From Clarireedia homoeocarpa (lineage: Eukaryota; Ascomycota; Leotiomycetes; Helotiales; Rutstroemiaceae): a stretch of DNA of 64,000 nt. The stretch spans positions 1-64,000 of the forward strand of contig LNKV01000028.1 in the NCBI GenBank assembly GCA_001465935.1, in the 5' to 3' direction. Positions 45,861 through 57,367 of the stretch are shown in pieces; the first letter of the stretch is position 1, and each line of letters starts with the position of its first letter. The position numbers and the translations under genes were made by a program. The notes under the pieces are model-generated. The model had not been told where the DNA came from. It made no database searches and worked only from the letters and a program-made list of their open reading frames with translations.

Positions 45861-48735
45861 TGTGAAGCAAGCGTGGGGCAAGAGATTGGAGCAAAGACAA
45901 TCGCACTCCTTATGAGAGATGATTTGTAACTAAGAACTCTGGACGGCGTGCTCGTACTGTATGCACAAGATGCAGTAGAATTCAGGGACAAATTTTGGAT
46001 TAGATTTCCGTGCATCATCGAGGTCCAATTTACAGATTTACAGTGTCCGTGCACGCTAAGTCCGGCCCTATCAGGCTAATTAGAACTAAGCAGTTAACCT
46101 TAAAGACTCGAATAGAGCTCAGCCTGTAAGTGTAAGCGCTGAGTACTTGTACAACTAGTCAGGTAAGCTTGTGCTATGGCGCATTTCCCCAGGTACGAGG
46201 TACTTGCTTACGCATATCCCTAGGAAGAACGTGGGGAGTTAGCTGGTATGTAGCTGCATCGGGGCAAGCAAAGCAATTGAAAAATGCTTCGAAACAATAT
46301 CATGGATCTCCGCGTGCGGGACAGCGGTTTATCCTGATGTCTCAGCCAGGGATCAAGCCATCCAACGGCCGATGCTAGCCAAGGGAAGAAGGCGAGTGGT
46401 GCACCAACAAACCCGCCTGCTGCGGAGTGTTTGAACAATGCAAGCAGGTGATGTGATGTCCTCCCACGCCTCCGTATTGTACAGGCTCTTCCAAGCGAAC
46501 ACAGCAAGCCCACGGTACATAGAAGTTTCATGTGGAAGGGCCGTACAGCAGTGGCGAGCAGGAAAAAGCCACACGGTACATATCTACTGGGTATTTCTAC
46601 AGCACCAATGAGGCGTAGTCAGGCCGAGATCTCGATTTGGGAAAGCCATGTCACCCAATCAGCTACCACAATCCGCCATTGAGGGGTATACCAAGTAGAT
46701 TCCCGTAGAAAGAGGTGACACAGCCGACCTCGGGTGCTCTTAACACTTGATTAGGTCTATCACGCCTCTTGACAACTCTTATCATGGTAGTAGGACCTCC
46801 GTAGGATCGATCGGTGTCAGAGTGTCGCTCTCCTGTACACAATTTGCGGAGATAAGCTTTCTGGAGCTTGGAAAGCTTACAGTACACGTACCTTTTCCGT
46901 AGTCCCCGTCGGCATGACATATTTTGTCTTTTCTCGGACCGGCCCAGCGGCTATCGCTTGAAACCAGTTGTGTAAGGTTAGCCGGTATTTGCGCGCAGTA
47001 TTAGCTGTTGTTAGTACTGTGCCATTGGGATTGGATAACTCCAGGGCTCGGCGAACGGTTCAATGGGTTCGCTTTAAGGCCAGTTCATGCAAGCTGTGTC
47101 AACACTCTTCCTGGTTGCAACGCATAAGCTGGGTGTTTTGGGCGTGAAGATACATGGATGGATCCATCTGTACGGGCCAGATATGACTTCTGGTCCGATT
47201 TGACTTGAGGGCCTCGAGGGCCCTCTCGACTGTGCTTGTGCTTGTGCTTGTGCTTGTGCTTGATATATGGAGTATGTTTCTCTCGTAAGCTTGCGGTGTT
47301 TCCAATAATCACTCACTCGTGTCTTTTGCGCGGCCCATTGTTTGGGTCATGCAAGCTGCAAGTGGATGTTTTTGGATGGAATGGTTTATTACGCACTCGC
47401 ATTAAGATACCCAGTTATTATTTTAATCTTTCTTTGCCCTCACGTTCCATTGCCTCATGCTCCATGCTCCATGCTATGCTCCATGCTTCCAGTTCCATGC
47501 TGCATGGCCTCATGCCTGGCCCCTTTGACCTCTCTCTGCCCACGTCCAGCTCGTGCAGTGGATTCGACATGTCCGGACTGGCCTGTAAGCTGCTACGCAT
47601 CTGTTCTTCCTTGCCTAGCGTTGGCCGTTGGACGCTAGAAGAGGGCCCTTTAAACGAAAAACGCGCTCCATCAGCCTACGGAGGTACAGTACGAGGGACC
47701 GGGCAACGAACTTGGTGCAGTGGATTTACATTACTGTACGAAGTGCAGTGGATTTACAACTTGCCTTAATTGCCCACAGTGGGAGTATTTCGCTGCAGCC
47801 TTCCCACACTGCTGCACGTTTGCTCCTGGTACGGAAGTACCTCTCCCCTCCTCTTCTCTTCATTTGCGCCGCCATCTCAACTTGACCTTACAAAAAGTGA
47901 CTAGTCCCAAAATCTTCTGTGCGCTTCTTACTACTTCCCCCCAGTTCTTCCTACCACCTACCACCTACCTCCTACCTACAGTATCCTTCCGTGAACGAAC
48001 CTCTTTTATTTCCTTCTCACTGCGCAAGACTGAAGAAAAAAAAAATATTCAGCATCAGCAGCGTCGTCTTTGTCTCGTCCCTTATTTTTTCCTCTCCTCT
48101 TTTTTCCCTCCATCTATCCTATCGATATTTGAAAAAGGCGTTTGGATTTTCGAGTGGTGTTTGTCCCCTCTATCATTCCTCTCGGCTTTCTTCCTCGTCG
48201 TCGTCGAGTTGATTGTTTTCTCAATTCTCTTATTCCTCAATCTCGCTGTCATCAATCCTCTTGGTCCTCTTTTATTTCCCACAACTGGTCTTCCGCGAGC
48301 TTGCGCAGAAGCCCCTCCTTCACTCGTACTTCTCTACCTCTCTCTTCTGGTACCACCTGGGTTGTCAGTGTTTCACTCGACATCTGCCTCTGTTCAATCT
48401 CCGAGCTGCTGCCTCGATTTCATTGATTCTTACAAGTGATCTCACTTCACTTGTAGCTATTTCCAACTTTCACCGGTCTATTTCGCAAGTCATATCTCAT
48501 CGAACACCGAGTCTGTCCAGATCCCTCTTATCATCCGAGTTACACAGGAGCACAAGTCTAGCGCTACATACCAAAACCCAGCTTCGTCGTTCCTTGTGTG
48601 TCATCGCGATCTTTTTTCGGTCTTCATCAGCACAAATTTTCACGTTCGATTCGAATACTTTTCCAAGTCACATCTACTTCGCGCAAGATTTTGAAGACAA
48701 CTATAACAGGCATACATCTTTGATTCTTTTGTACA
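45861..48735. other. Long divergent intergenic region with Pub1 leader
   Basis: About 2.9 kb between the Mediator-like gene (-) and the Pub1 gene (+), containing both promoters. It includes a CTTGTG repeat at about 47228-47262 and CCATGCT repeats at about 47457-47490. Pyrimidine-rich tracts from about 47900 to 48700 probably belong to the long Pub1 leader. Frames here are not convincing. Confidence 0.5.
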
Positions 48736-50513
48736 ATGGCGGACAACGGCCCCCCTCAATCTGCCACTCAACTTCCGCCACCACCGCAAACCTCTGCTGG
48801 TGCGCCAGGCTATGAAAACGGCCACAGCAACCAAGGAAACCCTTCCCACATGCCACCTCCGCCACTCCCACCGGTGATTATTCCTCAAAATACGAATCCC
48901 ATTCCCACTGCTATTACTTCTCCGATGGGAGAAAATGGTGGGGTGATGTCGCCAGATAGTGCTGGTGGGTTTGTCCGTCGTGCTGCACCGGAACCCAACA
49001 AGCGCGCATTATATGTGGGAGGACTGGACCCAAGAGTCACTGAAGATGTGCTTCGACAGATCTTTGAGACCACCGGGCATGTCCAAAACGTCAAAATCAT
49101 TCCTGACAAGAATGTAGGTGCTGTTAGTATCAACTTTATCTCTGTCAATTTTTAGGACCTAAGCCCTTTCAGCTTTTTGGGTCCATTCATTGAACAAGGC
49201 CTGACAGTTTCAGCTCTTCCTTCTTTAGAATATCGTTTCTTCAAAAGTTTACCATGCTAATTGCAGTGCTATCTTTAGTCTAAAGGGTTCAATTACGGTT
49301 TCGTTGAATATGATGACCCGGGAGCGGCGGAACGAGCCATGCAGACTCTGAACGGACGACGTGTTCACCAAGCCGTGAGTGCAGATCCCTTCTCACTTTG
49401 CATTCTGTAAAACTAAAATCTCAGCAGGAAATCCGAGTCAACTGGGCTTACCAATCAAACACATCGAACAAGGAAGACACATCAAACCATTTCCATATCT
49501 TCGTTGGAGATTTGTCGAATGAAGTTAACGATGAAGTCTTGCTACAAGCATTTTCCGCATTTGGTTCCGTCTCTGAAGCACGTGTTATGTGGGACATGAA
49601 AACTGGGCGCTCCAGAGGTTACGGCTTTGTTGCTTTCCGGGAACGTCAAGATGCTGAAAAGGCTCTGAGTTCCATGGATGGTGAATGGCTTGGCTCTCGA
49701 GCCATTCGTTGTAACTGGGCGAACCAGAAAGGCCAGCCATCCATCTCACAACAGCAAGCTATGTCTGCCATGGGCATGACTCCTACGACTCCTTTCGGTC
49801 ACCATCACTTCCCTACTCATGGTGTGCAGAGTTACGATATGATTGTTCAGCAAACCCCACAATGGCAGACGACCTGCTATGTTGGCAACCTTACGCCATA
49901 CACTACACAAAATGATCTCATCCCTCTTTTCCAGAATTTCGGTTTTGTTGTAGAGACACGTTTCCAAGCAGATCGTGGATTTGCTTTTGTCAAGATGGAT
50001 TCTCATGAGAATGCCGCACTTGCAATCTGTCAATTGAGTGGATACAACGTCAATGGTCGTCCACTTAAGTGCAGTGTAAGTTCAGATCCAATTCTTAATC
50101 TTTACCGCCCGTGCTAATCAATCTATCAGTGGGGTAAAGACAAGGCACCTACCTCTGCAGGCTTTGATGGCTCCCAACAGAGCTACAGTCCCCAAGCCGG
50201 ACCCACCCCCGGCGGATTCCCGGGGACGCCTAACGCATACTTCCCCCAGTATGGAGGTATGCCTCCTCAAGCGGGACCTCAGTCAGCCGGACCAATGACT
50301 AACCAACAGTCTCCAGGCCAGTTTGCTGGTCAGCAAGGTGGATATGGTGGACCCCCAGCACAATCTCCAGCTCAATATGGCAACCAACCTATGGGTTACG
50401 GAGGTCCTGCCAGTGCTGGAGGATATGGTCGTGGTGCCCAGCCAGCAGCAGCACAATGGAACGCTCCCGCCGCACAATCGTACGGCAATGGCTTTGGAGG
50501 CTACCAAGGCTAA
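48736..50513 (+). CDS. pub1: Three-RRM RNA-binding protein Pub1/TIA-1
   Basis: Four exons, 48736-49113, 49279-49374, 49428-50075 and 50130-50513, give 501 residues. The third exon may instead start at 49425, since the acceptor is a tandem CAGCAG. The N-terminus is Pro/Gln/Asn-rich. RRM1 (about 91-158) starts ALYVGGLDPRVTED and spans the first intron (SKGFNYGFVEY). RRM2 (about 180-255) has HIFVGDLSNEVN and SRGYGFVAF. RRM3 (about 306-374) has TCYVGNLTPYTT and DRGFAFVKM. The C-terminus is Gln/Gly/Pro/Tyr-rich and prion-like. The layout matches yeast Pub1 and human TIA-1, which bind U-rich RNA, stabilise or store mRNA and join stress granules. The protein probably shuttles between nucleus and cytoplasm. 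Confidence 0.95.
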
Positions 50514-51454
50514 GTGACGAGGCTGCTTTTCACGGTGTATTTTGCTTTGTTGAGTTTGCCGGGATATCAAGTTTGGCGGCCTAATCTCATTTCCGCATCT
50601 CTACTTATGCGTTGGTCTCTTTATTTGACGGCTAGGCCGAGCAGCATTGAAGTTGCATAGGGGCGCTTTATCTCATTCAAGATACTCTTTTTGATTCGTA
50701 GTTTTCCTATGTTACTGATTGTTGGAAAGGTGATTTTATATCCATCAAAAGTTGTTTTCCCCCTTCTAGGTTATCGTTGACTTTTTGGATCATGTTTTTC
50801 TCTACATTGGATTTGCGACCTTTTTTATATGCCTTTTGTCCTCACGAGACCACGAATCTACTATAGCGACTACCCAGTTTATATTGTGTGTGCCATCTTT
50901 ATGTCTTTGGTCATCATTGTCGTTGTCAAAGTGGCGAGCATTTACATAAAGATGTTATGAAAGACTGTAATGATATTTCATAGGATCGACCTAGGATACC
51001 TGTTTTAGCTCGAGGTTGAGAACTTTGGTTGGCAAGCCAGGAGGGGTTGGGAGGTTTGGGGGGGCTCTGTAGGTAGACTTAGAAACACTTATACCTACCG
51101 GTTACAAGTAATACACTGTATCATGCGAAGACATGATTTATTGAAAACATGAGGAGCCGAAAACAAGATGAGCTTTTAACACGAGGCAGAGTGACTGCAT
51201 ATTGATACCACGAGTGAATACATCCCACTAAGCCAAGCCCAAGTTTGTATGTGGGGTAATGATAACGCTTACATAAGCTATAAAAAATCGAGACGCGACC
51301 CTTGAAGTGCAACCTTAGTGCACCGCGTCGCGAACAGGAAAGAACTTTAGCGGCAATCATCTCTATGGCATGTCTCTGCTTGCATATTCTAGAAGTTCTT
51401 GAAGTTGGGGTTTGAATACATTTCTAGCAGTTCGAAGCTTCCGCAAACGATTTT
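50514..51454. other. Spacer between Pub1 and PIF1
   Basis: About 940 bases with the 3' end of Pub1 and the promoter of PIF1. The sequence is AT-rich with no distinct repeat or RNA gene. Confidence 0.5.
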
Positions 51455-54405
51455 ATGCCATTTGGTCGCGCAACATCTCCAGCCAATTTTACATTCGTCC
51501 AAGGATTTCATGCGCATCGCTGGAGAGCGCATGCTCCTTATTCATTGCGCGCCACTAATATACAGAATCAAGCAGGACTGTACTCCTCCATTGCCAACGC
51601 GATGCTGAAAAGAGCAGCCAACAACTTCGAGCCGCCTAAAGCGAAGAACAATGCACTGAAGCAGGAGTCTAAACCAAGTAACCCTCCTCAAAATGTAGAC
51701 ATCCAAGAATCATTCAACAAGATTAGGTCGTCGCAGACGATCGGCGGATTTACTGGATACACGAACTCTACCAAACCCTTAAATACAATGTCTACCAATG
51801 TCAAGCCAGCTCCGCGAGAAAGGCTATCTAGTGTCCGATCAACGTCTGCCGCAAACTCCACCCACCGCTCAGTTTTTAGCAGACAGGATTCGTTCCAAGA
51901 CACACCAAGCAGCAGTATTGGTATTACCCAGGACGAACGTTCAGTAGGCAGAGACTTTTCCTCTGCACACGATGTTTCGCTGTCCGAGTTCGACGACTTT
52001 CCCGACGATGATCAGGTGGACCTCGATAATGATGTTTCTTTACCTCTCAATGTATCTATGCCAGCACCTCCTAAGCCATCTCGTTCCACTATAACGTCCT
52101 CTCCATCTGCCCCGCCTCCCGCCTTGAGGATGCCACTAGAACCTCCAAGTAGCGCCCTGACGTGGTCATCTTCGCCACCCTCCCACAAAGATACACCACC
52201 AGGAGCTCTGAAGAGGAGACAGCTCGCACAGTCAGGGACGGCCCAATCCGCCATAGTCATCAATGACGACGAGGAACCAAACCTCAGACCGACAAAGCGC
52301 CGAACATTGTATTGGGTGCAGAGGAAGGCAGAACAGGACGCAGCATTGGCAGAACAGGACGCAGCATTGGCAGAACAGGACGCAGCATTAGCAGAACAGG
52401 ACGCAGCATTAGCTGAACTAGATGCGCAGGCGGATCAACTAGCACCTCAGACTTCCTCCGTTTCTCCAAACGCTGTCTGTTTTAAGTGCCGTCAAAAAGG
52501 CCATTATGCTAATGACTGTCCAAACAATAGCAAAGATGCAGCTTCTAAGTGGGCATTTACCCCTCCGCCAAAAGACAAAAATATGCCCTGGAATACCACT
52601 GCCAGTGCAATCAAAGAGGAAAAGATGTTGATCAGAGAAAAGCAAAAAAAGAAACTGGACGATGCGGAGAACGCAGTCGTTGACGCCCACAGCCGTTCAA
52701 AAACAGCCAAGTTCTCTCCGATACAGTTGACTGACGAACAAAACCGTGTCAAGGAATTGGTGGTTAATCAAGGGAAAAGTGTTTTTTTCACAGGATCTGC
52801 CGGTACTGGAAAGTCAGTTTTGATGAGGGCTATTATCGCTGCTCTGAAGAAGAAGTATGCCCGCGAAGGTGATCGTGTTGCTGTTACCGCTTCGACAGGT
52901 CTAGCTGCCTGCAATATCGGCGGTGTAACACTGCACAGCTTCGGTGGCATAGGACTTGGAAAAGAAGACACCCCGACACTCCTGAAGAAAATTAAGAGGA
53001 ATTCAAAGGCAAAAAATCGTTGGTTGAGAACAAAGGTTTTGATTGTGGATGAAATTTCAATGGTAGATGGTGACCTTTTCGACAAATTGGAAGAGATCGC
53101 TAGAGGAATGCGTAACAATGGACGCCCTTTTGGCGGTATTCAACTCGTTATCACTGGAGATTTCTTCCAATTACCACCTGTCCCAGATCACAGCCAAAAA
53201 GGCCGAGGTGTCAAGTTCGCATTCGATGCAGCGACTTGGAACACGGCTATTCATCACACGATTGGTTTGACTGAAGTTTTCCGTCAGAAAGATCCAGGTA
53301 TATTTCTATCCAAAGTGCTGGAATTTGTATGCTAACGCGCACTCATAGTGTTTGCAAATATGTTGAACGAGATGCGATTAGGAAAAGTGTCGCAGGAAAC
53401 TATAAACGCTTTTGCAGCAATGAGACGGTCCATAGACTACGTGGATAATCTAACTGCTACTGAGTTGTATGTTAATCATAGACTCAACCATGTCTCTTCA
53501 CTAACCAATCTTTCAGATTTCCGACAAGACAAGAGGTCGAAAGCTCCAACGCTTTTAGAATGCGAAGTCTACACGGCAGGTCATACAAATATGAGGCTGT
53601 GGATACTGGAACAATCACAGATCTGGCCATCCGAGACAAACTCCTCTCAAATATGATGGCCCCTAAGACCATAGAATTGAAGAAGGGCGCTCAGGTTATG
53701 TTGATCAAGAATATGGATGATGGCTTGGTCAATGGCTCGTTGGGAAAGGTTGTAGCATTTATGAGTGAGAAGTCATTCAAGATTTACGATGAGAATCCGG
53801 ATATTCTCAATGAGGAGGAATGTCCTGATATGTCGCAGGAGCAACAACGGCAAAAAGACCTGCAAAAGTTCAAAATGAGCAATGCAGGAGTCCAGAATTC
53901 ATGGGGGTCTGACCATGGCGGACTATATCCCCTGGTACGGTTTTCCCTCCCGGACGGCACAGTCAGAGACCTTTTGGTACAACCAGAAGAATGGAAAATT
54001 GAGTTACCAAGCGGTGAGGTGCAGGCGCAACGAAGCCAACTACCTCTTATCCTTGCATGGGCTCTTTCTATCCACAAAGCTCAAGGGCAGACACTGGAAA
54101 GAGTCAAGATCGATTTGAAGAAAGTGTTCGAGAATGGACAGGCATATGTTGCTCTAAGTCGAGCCACTAGTCAGGCAGGTCTTGAGGTTCAAAACTTTGA
54201 CCCAAAGAAGGTGATGGCACATCCAAGGGTTGCTGAATTCTATAACAGTCTGTACAGTGTCAATAAAGCTTTGCAGTATCCGAAGGTTGCTAAGGCGGAT
54301 CCGCCCGAGAAAGCCACGAAGGTCATGAAAGCTATGAAGGAAGCAGACATCAGTGACGATGATTACGACGAGATGGGGTGGGAGAAGACAAGAGCTTATG
54401 CCTAG
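51455..54405 (+). CDS. pif1: PIF1-family DNA helicase with CCHC zinc knuckle
   Basis: Three exons, 51455-53297, 53349-53466 and 53517-54405, give 949 residues. The helicase core has Walker A TGSAGTGKSVL (about 447-455), Walker B LIVDEISMVD, GDFFQLPPV, ELFPTR across the second intron, and late motifs LAWALSIHKAQGQTLE and AYVALSRA. PIF1 is a 5'-3' helicase that removes G-quadruplexes, acts at telomeres and replication forks, and maintains mitochondrial DNA. The first 49 residues have no Asp or Glu and several Arg, so they look like a mitochondrial presequence; a second Met at residue 50 could start a nuclear form. Between the disordered N-half and the core lie four EQDAALA repeats (293-320) and a zinc knuckle, CFKCRQKGHYANDC, at 342-355. 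A basic, acidic C-terminal tail follows. Confidence 0.94.
52331..52414 (+). repeat. Coding 21-base repeat in PIF1 (EQDAALA x4)
   Basis: Four in-frame copies of a 21-base unit, each encoding EQDAALA. Copies differ by only a few synonymous bases. It forms a short acidic-alanine helix just before the zinc knuckle. Confidence 0.92.
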
Positions 54406-55150
54406 CGGTTCCCCAATCAAGATTTGCGGGAACTTATGGTATAACATGCATATGGAGTTGCTGGAGTTGCACGAGATTTTGCTAGAAAAATCACAGCAAA
54501 GAGGATTATAGAGACGGCGTTATAGAATCGTAATAGGCACTAAGGACACAAGAGACGGTTGCGCCAGGCATCTATAGCTATGGATGATCGGGATGGTTGT
54601 GTGCTTTCTGTATGAAGCACTTTAGATATGTACTAATGACCTATGACCAAGTATCAGCCACTCAATAATAAGACGAAACTGACCAACATGAATCATTTGC
54701 TAATGTATCATGAGTACCAAACCATGATACACTTGTATGTCATCCTACTTGCTCACCTCGTAGAAGCCTCAGGAAATTCACAAAGGGAACAACGGACAAC
54801 CCCCCACGTTATCGATAGACTAGCGCAGTGGGGTTCTAGAGCAGCCGATCTCAGACACGTAAAGCGGCATTTATCTTTCTCACCCTCGCTAGCACCTACC
54901 CTTGCAAACACTTTCATGTTCTCAGATTTCGAGCACCTGGAGTACAACTTTTATCAGAAGCAATAACAAGCTGTCGCCTCTGCCTCAACGGATTCCAGCC
55001 CTCTCGTCCAGCTCCTAGTTTCTATCGGTTCAATATCGGAAAACCCATTGGGTCAAGTCCTTTATACGTGCTGACCGCTCTGCATCACATACTACCGTCC
55101 CTCGCAAAGCTTTGTCTTCTTGAAGCGCACGACCAAGTACCAAATTCGAC
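54406..55150. other. Spacer between PIF1 and Edc3
   Basis: About 745 bases with the 3' flank of PIF1 and the promoter of Edc3. No other gene or notable repeat was seen. Confidence 0.5.
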
Positions 55151-57367
55151 ATGTCGAACCAATTCATCGGGCTTACCATGTTGGTGACCTTGAGCTCGCC
55201 GCCGGGCGCGCAGTTAAGAGGCGTTGTCAGTGGAATCGAACCAGGCAAAACTCTGACTTTACGCAATGGTAAGTCATAATGTCACATTTTCCAACCACCT
55301 CTGTTTGCATGAGTTAACGCCCGTTGTGCGCCCCAGTTACTTGTCCGGCGAACGGCAAATACGTTCCAGAATTTACAATCAATGCGGCCGAAATTACAGA
55401 GTTGGTAGAAGCACAGGATGAAAATTTAGAACTACCTCCCGTTGTGCAGCAAAAAACACATGTTGCTCCTGTCGCAAGACAATTCGAAGATCCAGCAATC
55501 TTGAGTGTTGGAAGGAGGCCAGGTTCAGGCACACCTTCAATTCCTACACCAGCGCAATGGAAGAGCACAGGGATGGAGCGTGGTGATTCGGCGCGGACTG
55601 CGATGAGTCGTGAGGATCGGCGCAAAGAACCAGTGCCTTCATCGTTGATCGAGCCGATGAGCACCCTAGAAATCGATGATACTCGGGAAATTGAAGAAGC
55701 GCAGGTTTTGGAGGAGCTCGAGGCGGAGGGTGAAATGTCTGTGGAGCCAGCAGTAGCCAAGTCGGGAAGGAGAACTCGAAGAAGAAAGAATCAGGGTCGG
55801 AAACCGGTCGAAAGAGCTTTCCAGGAACCTGAAGTGATTCCAGGAAAACAGACTGCACGATCCAAGGGTTGGAGACAAACACCTTTGCTCGAACCAAATC
55901 CATCATTTCAGCCATTCGCGACTCTCAAAAGGTCACAAAGGAGGGGTGACAAGAGGATGGAAGAGAATGGCTGGGCCACGGAAGATGCTACAGACGTACA
56001 AGATATGGGAGATTTTGATTTCGCAGGTAGTCTAGCAAAATTTGATAAGAAGACTATCTTCACTCAGATACAAGCAGAAGACAGTATTGCGGAGGCGGAC
56101 CGTCTGGTCACTCATAATCGGTTACCCAAGTCAAAACCAGGAACAGCAGGCGGGAAGAATCTCCACTACACGGAAAACGTCTTGGAATCCGCAAATGGAA
56201 GTGTCAAAGCAACAGGGGATTGGAACAGTGAAGCTGATGACAGTGATGTGCAAGAAAGAGGTTCGGGGAGTGGTAGGCATTCTCGTGCTAGGCCGGAAAG
56301 CAAGTTAAGCGTGCATCGGCGACCTACATCACGGAAAGGGAGCGCCATTCCAAGCTCTCAGCCATCGCGGAATATCTCTGTAAGTATACACCACCTCTCA
56401 CCAAGCTATAAGTTACTTTTTCGCTAATTCTCTTTAGGCTGCACCATCAAAACCTACATTTTATTTAGTTCCTTCCGATCGTCGCTGTGAGCCAATCTCA
56501 GCTCTTCAAATGCTTAACCTAGAAAACATAGCAGACCACGAACTTGGTCTCACAGAAGACATGATGACCGAGAACGCTGGCCGCGGTATCGCCGAAGTCG
56601 GCCTATCAGCACTCAACACCGGTGGACGCGGCCTAACACAGGGCAAGAAAAGCTCAATTGCAACAGTCATCGTCTTCGCCGGCAATAACAAGAGTGGTCT
56701 CCGCGCCGCAGCAGCCGGTCGTCATCTCCGTAACCACGGTCTTAACGTCGTTATCTGCGTTCTCGGTCTCGAACGCGAAACCGAGCTCCTTGTTGGATTG
56801 CGACGCCAGATCAAAGTCTTCCGTGGGTTTGGTGGCCGTGTTCTATCGAAAGTGGAACTGCTCGAATATGTGAAAACGCTAGATGTACCAATCGACCTTA
56901 TTATTGATGGACTTCTAGGTCTTACTATGTCGTTTGAGGAGTTAAGGACAGGCGACCAGGCTACGGCGTATGAGCTGATTGAGTGGGCGAATAGAAGTAA
57001 AGCAGCTGTCTTGGCAATCGACGTCCCAACCGGTATCGACCCGACGAGTGGAAAAGTCAGTATCATCGATGGTCGCAAATTGTACATCCACACGCGCTAC
57101 GTCGTTGCCATGGGAGCGCCCAAGAAGGGATTGCTGGAAGCGATGGTTATGGGCGAAGGTAGGGATGAAGAAGGACTGGGTATTTCATCCTCTGTCAACT
57201 CTGGGAAAATGGGCCAATGGCAGCTTTTCGTGGCAGATATTGGGTTAGGGCAGGCGGTTTGGAAGAAAGCGGGGACGAGGGTTAGGAGGGGTGTGGAGTT
57301 TGAAGGGAGATGGGTTGTGGGGATGAGATTTCAAGGGGGTGCGAGCGCAGGTGTGGGCGTGGAGTAG
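55151..57367 (+). CDS. edc3: Enhancer of mRNA decapping 3
   Basis: Three exons, 55151-55268, 55337-56379 and 56438-57367, give 696 residues. The first exon holds an LSm-type fold start (NQFIGLTMLVTLSSPPG and GIEPGKTLTLRN joined to VTCPANGKYVPEF). The middle is disordered and contains an FDF motif, DFDFAGSLAKFDKKTIF, that binds the helicase Dhh1. The last exon is a YjeF_N Rossmann-like domain (DRRCEPISALQMLNLEN, TENAGRGIAEV) that dimerises. Edc3 is a cytoplasmic P-body scaffold that activates Dcp2 decapping. The domain order LSm-FDF-YjeF_N is diagnostic. Introns fall between domains: the second is directly before the YjeF_N part. Confidence 0.95.

Noticed and set aside
47074..47316. Frames with Gln-Ala, Lys-His or Ser-Thr runs near 47230.
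   Set aside because: They come from a CTTGTG repeat; the three frames give three unrelated runs.
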